From contig CAZCRF010000005.1 of the NCBI GenBank assembly GCA_964501065.1, positions 4,581-68,580 on the forward strand: 64,000 nt of DNA. Reading direction: 5' to 3'. Positions 58,488 to 64,000 of this stretch are shown here, piece by piece; position 1 is the first letter of the stretch; every line of letters starts with the position of its first letter. Position numbers and translations under genes: made by a program. The notes under the pieces are model-generated. The model had not been told where the DNA came from. It was given only the letters and a program-made list of their open reading frames with translations, and made no database searches. The DNA comes from Hallerella sp964501065. GTDB lineage: Bacteria; Fibrobacterota; Fibrobacteria; Fibrobacterales; Fibrobacteraceae.

Positions 58488-59435
58488 TTGGCCAAAGCTC
58501 GGACTGCATTCGCCTTTTCCGTATGCTGCGCGGCTTTTGCATTTGCTGCGGACTCTTCCCTTTTTTCTCTGCCGGGGGAACTGCAGCGGACTGCGGAACG
58601 TTCCGTCGCCTTGGCGTTTGACATGGACTATGCGGGTTCTTATGCGGAAACGGAAAAGCTCCAAAAGGGAAATCCCGGCGCGGCTTGCGTCTTGCGGAAC
58701 GTTGCGCGCCTTTCCGAATTCGACGATACGGGCGACACGGTGGCTTTGCGGAATGCGGAACGGGAGCTTTCCGAATGCCGTGCGGAAGGCGCGTGGGACG
58801 TATTGCGGGAATTTGAATTGGGTTATGCGAAGACGGCTTTGGGAAGTTCCCTCAAGGGTGCTCTGGCGACGCGGAAGGCTGCAAAAAAATTCGAAGATTC
58901 GGATGATGCCGACGCCCGGGCGGTTTACGCGATTTACGCCTATTACGTCGAGGACGGTTTTAGCTTCCTCCCCTTCGTTTCGGACGACAGGGACGCACAC
59001 TTGAAAGTTTTGGAGGAACGCTCCGCAAATTCCAGACTTTTTTGGCCGCTCTTTGCGACTCCCCTCGCTTGGATGTATTACGACCGGGGGGAATACGGGA
59101 AGGCTTTGGCTGTCGTGGAAAGCGCGTTGGCGAAGGCCCCGAAAAATGCCGTCTTTTGGCAGATGAAGGCCGATATGCTGTACAAGCAGAAACGGTATGC
59201 GGAGGCTGCGCGAATTTACGAGCGGAGCGCTGCGGAGTACCTTTCGCGGACGGGGAAGTCGGTACGGTATTTTTGCGCGGTCGGCAACTTGGCGCGCATT
59301 TACCTGGATGCGGGGAATTTGGAAAAGTCCCGGATGCATGCGGAGAAACTGAAGTCCGCCGATTATGAAAAAGTGGAACGGTGGATGCCCGGGTCGCTCA
59401 TCAAGGACTTGAAGAAGAAAAAATTGTATCCGTGA
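58488..59435 (+). CDS. Secreted TPR-repeat protein
   Basis: 315 residues from TTG 58488. A GAGAGG ribosome-binding site sits seven bases upstream; with this start the signal peptide reads AKARTAFAFSVCCAAFAFA. TTG 58464, overlapping the upstream stop as TTGA, is the alternative. The mature protein is helical, with degenerate TPR units and clear ones near the end (LAWMYYDRGEYGKALAVVES; MKADMLYKQKRYAEAARIYE; LARIYLDAGNLEKSRMHA). TPR proteins mediate protein contacts; the partner is unknown. It is in the same transcript as the LpoA-like gene. Confidence 0.8.
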   Translation: MAKARTAFAFSVCCAAFAFAADSSLFSLPGELQRTAERSVALAFDMDYAGSYAETEKLQKGNPGAACVLRNVARLSEFDDTGDTVALRNAERELSECRAEGAWDVLREFELGYAKTALGSSLKGALATRKAAKKFEDSDDADARAVYAIYAYYVEDGFSFLPFVSDDRDAHLKVLEERSANSRLFWPLFATPLAWMYYDRGEYGKALAVVESALAKAPKNAVFWQMKADMLYKQKRYAEAARIYERSAAEYLSRTGKSVRYFCAVGNLARIYLDAGNLEKSRMHAEKLKSADYEKVERWMPGSLIKDLKKKKLYP

Positions 59436-59478
59436 CGACCGGGGCGTTTTTTCGGCAAGCATGCCGGGCGAAAATTTT

Positions 59479-59486
59479 TACTTTTG
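59479..59486 (+). promoter_or_regulatory. TAnnTTTG box of the glmM-glmS-scpA operon
   Basis: TACTTTTG, 20 bases before ATG 59507, with AAAGGTGG as ribosome-binding site in between. Confidence 0.5.
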
Positions 59487-59506
59487 AAAGAAACGAAAGG
59501 TGGAAC

Positions 59507-60850
59507 ATGTCTGTTTTGATGCGCTCTGTTTCTGGAATCCGCGGAATTGTCGGCGATACGCTCACCCCGGCGGTTTTGACGAATCACGTGAAGGCTTTTT
59601 TGGAAGTGACCGGGGCTAGAAGGGTGGTCATCGGGCGCGACAGTCGTCCGACGGGAGAGGCCATCGTTTCTTACGTTTCGGGACTTTGCCGCTTGGCCGG
59701 GGCCGATGTCATCGATGTGGGGCTTGCGACGACGCCTAGCGTGGAACTTTACGTCACCCGTCTTCGCGCCGACGCCGGAATCATCATCACGGCCAGCCAC
59801 AACCCTCTCGAATGGAACGCTCTCAAATTCTTGGACGAACGCGGCATTTTCCTCGGGCCTGAGCGGGTCTCGGAGCTGTTCGCTCTTGCCGATGCGGGAA
59901 ATTTCGTTTACCCGGATTACCGCCAAATGGGGACTGCGGAAGTCTTGAAGGATGCGGACTCTTTCCACATTGACGCGACTCTCTCCATCCCGTTCATCGA
60001 CGTGGAAAAAATTCGCGCCCGGCGTTTCAAGGTGGCTGTCGACGCAGTGAACGGCGCAGGCTCGTTCATCGTCCCCCGGCTTCTCGAAACTTTGGGTTGC
60101 GATGTCGTGCGCTTGAATTGCACGCCGGACGGCACGTTCCCCCGCGGGCCCGAACCTGTCCCGTCGAATCTTGCCGATTTGGGCCGGGCTGTCGAGCAGA
60201 ATCATTGCGCGGTCGGATTCGCCTTGGATCCGGATGCGGATCGCTGCGCCCTTGTCGACGGGAACGGCCGGGCGATTGGCGAAGAGTACACTTTGGCCAT
60301 TGCGACGGAGGCTGTTCTCTCCCGCAAGAAAGGCCCGGTCTGCGTCAACCTTTCCACTTCGCGGATGAGCGCGGACGTTGCGGAAAAGTTCGGGGTCGGA
60401 TTCTTCCGGTCGAAGGTCGGCGAAGTGAATGTCAGCATCGAAATGATGAAGGAAAACTGCATCGTCGGCGGCGAGGGGAACGGGGGCGTGATTTTGCCCG
60501 CGGTGCATTACGGTCGGGATTCGCTGGTTTCCGCAGCTCTAGTTCTTTCCTGGATGGCGGAAAATGGCGGCGGGCCGGAAAAATTCCAGGCGGAACATTC
60601 GCAATACGCCATGCCCAAGAAGAAGTTTCCCTTGGGGGAAAAGCCTGTCAAGAAGGTCTTTGAAGAAGTGGCGGCGGAATTTTCCGATTGGACGGCGGAC
60701 ACGCGGGACGGCCTTTGGCTCGGCAAGGGGAAAAGCTTTGTCCATGTGCGGGCGTCGAATACGGAACCGGTCATCCGCGTGATTTCCGAAGCTCCGACGG
60801 AAGCGGAAGCGGAAGGGCTTTGCGCAAAAGTGGAATCGAAAATTCAATAA
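59507..60850 (+). CDS. glmM: Phosphohexomutase, probably phosphoglucosamine mutase
   Basis: 447 residues, four-domain phosphohexomutase. The phosphoserine loop is TASHNPLEWNALKF, metal loop DPDADRCALVDGNG, sugar loop GGEGNGGVI and phosphate loop RASNTEPVIRV. The active-site context (TASHNPLEWNA) is closer to archaeal-type PMM/PGM enzymes than to classic GlmM. Its position 11 bases upstream of glmS strongly suggests conversion of glucosamine-6-phosphate to glucosamine-1-phosphate. Phosphomannomutase activity cannot be excluded. The start is ATG 59507 (MSVLMRSVSGIRGIVG). Confidence 0.85.
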   Translation: MSVLMRSVSGIRGIVGDTLTPAVLTNHVKAFLEVTGARRVVIGRDSRPTGEAIVSYVSGLCRLAGADVIDVGLATTPSVELYVTRLRADAGIIITASHNPLEWNALKFLDERGIFLGPERVSELFALADAGNFVYPDYRQMGTAEVLKDADSFHIDATLSIPFIDVEKIRARRFKVAVDAVNGAGSFIVPRLLETLGCDVVRLNCTPDGTFPRGPEPVPSNLADLGRAVEQNHCAVGFALDPDADRCALVDGNGRAIGEEYTLAIATEAVLSRKKGPVCVNLSTSRMSADVAEKFGVGFFRSKVGEVNVSIEMMKENCIVGGEGNGGVILPAVHYGRDSLVSAALVLSWMAENGGGPEKFQAEHSQYAMPKKKFPLGEKPVKKVFEEVAAEFSDWTADTRDGLWLGKGKSFVHVRASNTEPVIRVISEAPTEAEAEGLCAKVESKIQ

Positions 60851-60861
60851 GGATTTGGAAT

Positions 60862-62694
60862 ATGTGCGGAATCGTTGGCTATATCGGTGACCGGGATGCG
60901 GAAAAAGTCCTTGTCGGCGGATTGAAACGTTTGGAATATCGCGGATACGATTCCTCGGGGATTGCCGTCGCCCATCCGGACAAGACTCTCGAAATGGAAC
61001 GGGCGGAAGGGAAAATTTCCGAATTGGAGAGGAAGCTGCAGAAGCATCCGCTGTCGGGTCATGTCGGGATTGCCCACACGCGTTGGGCGACTCACGGAGT
61101 CCCTTCCGAGCGGAACGCCCACCCGCAGAAGAGCGACGACGGGAAGTTCATGGTCGTTCACAATGGGATTATCGAAAATTACGCCGCGCTCAAGGCGAAG
61201 CTCGAGTCGGACGGGGTTCATTTTCATTCGGAAACGGATACGGAAGTCATCGTCAACTTGATTGCAAAGCTGTACAAAGGGGATTTCAAGTCGGCTGTGC
61301 TTGCTGCACTCGGCAGATTGGAAGGTACGTTCGGATTGGCAGTCCTTTGTGCGGACGAACCCGACGTCTTGATAGGAGCGCGCCGGGGAAGTCCCTTGGT
61401 GCTGGGAATCGGGCACGAGGGGGAATATTTTTTGGCGAGCGACGTGGCTGCCGTTGTCGATTATACGCAGAAGGTCGTCTATTTGGACGACGGGGATGTC
61501 GTCATGGCGCGGCGTTCCGGTTATGAAATCGTCACCGGATCGAGCCTTGCCGTAAACCGCGACGTGGAGGAGATTGAATTCGACTCGGAGTCGGCGAGCA
61601 AGGGTGGGTTTGAACATTACATGCTCAAGGAAATCTTTGAACAGCCGGAATCCCTGCGGAACACGATGCGCGGTCGCCTTCTGTTTGCGGACGGCTCGGC
61701 GAAGCTCGCTGGGCTCGATGCGAATCGCCTGGAACTTCGCAATTTGAACCGCATCATCATCACGGCTTGCGGCACAAGCTATTACGCGGGCATGGTCGGG
61801 GAATATATGATTGAAGATTTGGCGGGCGTCCCCGTGGAAGTGGAATACGCGTCGGAGTTCCGCTACCGCAATCCCATCATCAAGCCCGGGACTCTTGTCT
61901 TCGTCATCTCGCAGTCCGGGGAGACGGCAGACACCTTGGCCGCCTTGAGGGAAGCGAAGACGAAGGGGGCGACTGTCCTCGGAATCTGCAACGCGGTCGG
62001 TTCGACAATCGCCCGGGAAAGTGACGGGGGCGTCTATTTGCACGCGGGACCGGAAATCGGCGTCGCGAGCACCAAGGCGTTCTCTTCACAAGTGACAGTC
62101 CTTGCGATGATTGCGCTTCTCCTGGGGCGGGAAAGGCGCGTATCCGCCGAGCAGGGAATTGAATTCGCACGGTCGATAGCCGAAATCCCGAAGCAGGTGG
62201 AGGAAACGTTGAAGCTCTCCCCGGCCATCCGGGAAATTGCTAAAAAGTATGCGGATTCGAAGAACTTCCTCTACCTCGGTCGCCATTACAATTACCCCGT
62301 CGCCATGGAGGGCGCCCTCAAGCTGAAGGAAATCAGCTACATCCACGCGGAAGGCTACCCGGCTGCGGAAATGAAGCACGGGCCGATTGCCTTGATTGAC
62401 GAAAAAATGCCGGTAGTCGTCATCGCTCCCAAGGACGGTCTTTTCGACAAGGTGCTGTCGAATGTCCGCGAAATCAAGGCGCGCGGCGGCCGCATCATTG
62501 CGCTGACGACGGAAGATTGCACGGAACTTTCGGAATACGCGGATGACGTCATCTTCGTGCCGAAGGTGAATCCGATGTTGATGCCGCTAGTCACTTGCGT
62601 GCCTCTCCAGCTTTTGGCGTATCACATTGCCGTTTTGCGGGGGAACGATGTCGATCGTCCGCGGAATTTGGCGAAAAGCGTGACGGTGGAATGA
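60862..62694 (+). CDS. glmS: Glutamine-fructose-6-phosphate aminotransferase
   Basis: 610 residues. The N-terminal glutaminase has Cys2 (MCGIVGYIG) and RLEYRGYDSSGIAV, HTRWATHGVPSERNAHPQ. Two SIS domains follow (TACGTSYYAGMVGEYMIED, SQSGETADTLAALREAK; YLGRHYNYPVAMEGALKLKE in its second half). The C-terminus ends NVDRPRNLAKSVTVE-type (DVDRPRNLAKSVTVE). It makes glucosamine-6-phosphate, the first step to UDP-GlcNAc for peptidoglycan and surface polysaccharide. The leader is too short (11 bases) for a glmS ribozyme, so none is present. The stop overlaps scpA (ATGA). Confidence 0.97.
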   Translation: MCGIVGYIGDRDAEKVLVGGLKRLEYRGYDSSGIAVAHPDKTLEMERAEGKISELERKLQKHPLSGHVGIAHTRWATHGVPSERNAHPQKSDDGKFMVVHNGIIENYAALKAKLESDGVHFHSETDTEVIVNLIAKLYKGDFKSAVLAALGRLEGTFGLAVLCADEPDVLIGARRGSPLVLGIGHEGEYFLASDVAAVVDYTQKVVYLDDGDVVMARRSGYEIVTGSSLAVNRDVEEIEFDSESASKGGFEHYMLKEIFEQPESLRNTMRGRLLFADGSAKLAGLDANRLELRNLNRIIITACGTSYYAGMVGEYMIEDLAGVPVEVEYASEFRYRNPIIKPGTLVFVISQSGETADTLAALREAKTKGATVLGICNAVGSTIARESDGGVYLHAGPEIGVASTKAFSSQVTVLAMIALLLGRERRVSAEQGIEFARSIAEIPKQVEETLKLSPAIREIAKKYADSKNFLYLGRHYNYPVAMEGALKLKEISYIHAEGYPAAEMKHGPIALIDEKMPVVVIAPKDGLFDKVLSNVREIKARGGRIIALTTEDCTELSEYADDVIFVPKVNPMLMPLVTCVPLQLLAYHIAVLRGNDVDRPRNLAKSVTVE

Positions 62695-63842
62695 CGCTGA
62701 AGGGCGAAATGCCGGAATCCTACGAAGTGCACATCGGTGCGTTCGAAGGGCCGATGGACTTGCTGCTGTACTTGGTGCAGCAGAGCGAGGTCAAGCCTGC
62801 CGACATTTCCATTGCGGAAATCACCGATCAGTATTTGGAGTGGATGAAGGACCTTTCCCGGGCGGACCTTTCCCAAGCCGGGGATTTTTTGCTCATGGCC
62901 AGTCGTTTGATGGCGATGAAGGTTCGGGAGCTTTTGCCGAAGGATGAACAATCGGCGGAGGAGGAAATTCCGCTGGACCTTTCCCGGGACGAGCTCATCC
63001 GGCAGATGCTCGAATACCAGCGTTACAAGCAGGTCGCGAAAGAACTCCAAACGATGGAAGGGGAAAACGTCGGTACGTGTTACCGGGGCCGTTTCGAGAA
63101 GACGGAAAGCGAGGACGACACGTTGGCCGACGCGAACATTTGGCAATTGTTCCGCGCTTACCAGAAAATGCTCCGGACGCAAAGCGGCGAGAACGTGCAC
63201 CACATCGAACTCGATGACGTGACGATTGAAGACCGGCAACAGTTCATTTCGAACACTCTTCGCCGGGAAGGCCGCGTGCTCTTCGAGGATTTGCTCGGAC
63301 GCGACCCGCTCCCCATCGTCACCGTGGTCACGTTCATGGCCTTGATGGAAATGATCAAGACGGACGAGGTGGTTTTCCGGCAGAGCGAATTGTTCGGGGC
63401 CATTTGGGTTTATCGCAAAAAGGACAATTCCGAATTCGCCGAAGAGATGGCGAACGAAACGCGCATTTTCGAACCGGAGCACGAATACAAACCGGGCCTT
63501 TTGGAAAAACTCCGCGAACGGGAACTGGTGCAAAGCGACAGGCGCGAAGCGACCCTCGACCAGGTGATGCGCACGGCTTCTCTATTGGCCTCTCAAGGGA
63601 AGTCCATCCGCGACGAGGACATTTTGGCGATGCTCAACGGAGAGCTGGACATTGTCTCCGTCGAAACGGAAGAGGATGCCGCAGAAACCGCTGCAGTGGA
63701 AGTCGAAAAGGCGGAAATCGCGGCGAGCCTTGCGGAAAACGTGGCGCCTTCGGAAACTTCCGAAGAGGACGCAGACCTTGCGGAACGCGAATCGTCGGAA
63801 TCGGAAGATTCCGCTTCGGATGGCGAACGGAAACCCGAATGA
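62691..63842 (+). CDS. scpA: Segregation and condensation protein A
   Basis: 383 residues. The N-terminal kleisin signature is FEGPMDLLLYLVQQSEVKPADISI in consecutive blocks, followed by ITDQYLEWMKDL and FLLMASRLMAMKVRELLP. The C-terminal winged helix has PIVTVVTFMALMEMIKTDEV and VFRQSELFGAIWVY. An unusual acidic tail of about 65 residues follows (EEDAAETAAVEVEKAE, SEEDADLAERES). ScpA bridges the SMC ATPase heads with ScpB in chromosome segregation; scpB may lie beyond the window. Start ATG 62691 overlaps glmS (ATGA); ATG 62709 is an alternative with its own AAGGG. Confidence 0.93.
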   Translation: MTLKGEMPESYEVHIGAFEGPMDLLLYLVQQSEVKPADISIAEITDQYLEWMKDLSRADLSQAGDFLLMASRLMAMKVRELLPKDEQSAEEEIPLDLSRDELIRQMLEYQRYKQVAKELQTMEGENVGTCYRGRFEKTESEDDTLADANIWQLFRAYQKMLRTQSGENVHHIELDDVTIEDRQQFISNTLRREGRVLFEDLLGRDPLPIVTVVTFMALMEMIKTDEVVFRQSELFGAIWVYRKKDNSEFAEEMANETRIFEPEHEYKPGLLEKLRERELVQSDRREATLDQVMRTASLLASQGKSIRDEDILAMLNGELDIVSVETEEDAAETAAVEVEKAEIAASLAENVAPSETSEEDADLAERESSESEDSASDGERKPE

Positions 63843-63945
63843 CGGGGTGGGGCGAATTTGGTGGGTGTCATTATCGTTGACGAGTTGATACCACGAAAAA
63901 ATATTGACGATGAGTTTTTTTAAGTAGCTTTAAATCTCCTCTCCT

Positions 63946-64000
63946 TCCGTGGACGGCTATTTCCTTTGAAGAGGGCTTCTTGCCTTTTGACAAATCGGGG
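63946..64000 (+). pseudogene. 5'-truncated duplicate of paralogue B at the window edge
   Basis: These 55 bases are identical to 33704-33758 inside the gene at 33621 and continue past the window. The frame (PWTAISFEEGFLPFDKSG) is open, but the preceding 100 bases contain no start codon in frame: going upstream, a TGA stop is reached at 63911-63913. The identity starts abruptly at 63946, without the signal peptide or ribosome-binding site that precedes it in the intact copy. Either a truncated gene copy or an assembly artefact. Bases 63843-63945 are AT-rich and hold no other feature. Confidence 0.6.

Noticed and set aside
60851..60861. glmS ribozyme upstream of glmS
   Set aside because: Only 11 bases separate glmM and glmS; there is no room for the ribozyme.
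3706..63533. Many other frames of 200-690 codons antisense to real genes (for example opposite ctpA, gyrB, slt and glmS)
   Set aside because: Low stop frequency on the opposite strand follows from GC-rich codon usage; none shows protein family motifs.
1..64000. Search for tRNA, rRNA, CRISPR arrays, integrases, transposases and restriction or abortive-infection genes
   Set aside because: No cloverleaf-like element, regular short repeat-spacer pattern or recombinase/nuclease cluster was recognised in any gap or gene by eye.

Overview
The window looks like chromosomal DNA from a member of the Fibrobacterota (Fibrobacter/Hallerella-like). The best single marker is the lipoprotein at 4723-5925, which carries the GTQTWMAQNLNYA signature of the 'Fibrobacter succinogenes major paralogous domain'. 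A secreted PL1 pectate lyase, a CotH-type surface lipoprotein, two small secreted proteins with type-9-secretion-like C-termini, PEGA and DUF3943 envelope proteins and a GC content in the high fifties (by eye) fit a Gram-negative fibre-degrading bacterium. Seven transcription units start with an exact TAnnTTTG box, the -7 element known from Bacteroidetes, and a short sigma-70 factor is encoded in the window. No rRNA, tRNA, CRISPR array, integrase or transposase was seen.

Layout. 1-9613: pectate lyase (cut by the left edge), an ABC-class ATPase, a PEGA protein, an NYN-domain protein, the FISUMP lipoprotein with a G10 tract in its leader, RNase R and an RgpF-like glycosyltransferase. 9604-23061: one nearly gapless minus-strand run of twelve genes (thioredoxin/TPR protein, two M16 peptidases, a secreted unknown, SpoU methyltransferase, MlaD, HPr, Enzyme I, Slt, DMT transporter, PrmA, HemE). 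23090-26265: divergent plus-strand run with a zinc-ribbon protein, two related membrane-anchored proteins and an AI-2E family protein. 26432-29324: HU, a tiny lipoprotein coupled to an acetyltransferase, and an oxaloacetate decarboxylase/pyruvate carboxylase-type carboxyltransferase. 29471-34436: CotH lipoprotein and the tandem paralogue module with identical ends and divergent cores. 34507-38170: MurJ, rubrerythrin, MscL, DMT transporter.

38089-49026 is a second long minus-strand block: CtpA, MlaE, DciA, GyrB, polyprenyl synthase, flavodiiron protein, PcrA/UvrD helicase and a ureohydrolase, with the sigma factor upstream in its own unit. 49203-51821: LytS-type kinase facing an operon of an outer-membrane-like protein and two Rrf2 regulators. 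51985-59435 is rich in envelope functions (LpoB-like, COG3014, DUF3943, LpoA-like, TPR). 59507-63842 holds glmM, glmS and scpA. The last 55 bases repeat an internal piece of the gene at 33621-34436 exactly.

Themes: peptidoglycan and envelope maintenance (MurJ, Slt, Lpo-like proteins, GlmM/GlmS, MlaD/MlaE) and surface proteins for carbohydrate contact. At least ten ATGA start/stop overlaps indicate heavy use of translational coupling. The least explained parts are the tandem paralogue module with its end-of-window duplicate, the zinc-ribbon/membrane-protein run, and the leaderless TAnnTTTG promoter class.
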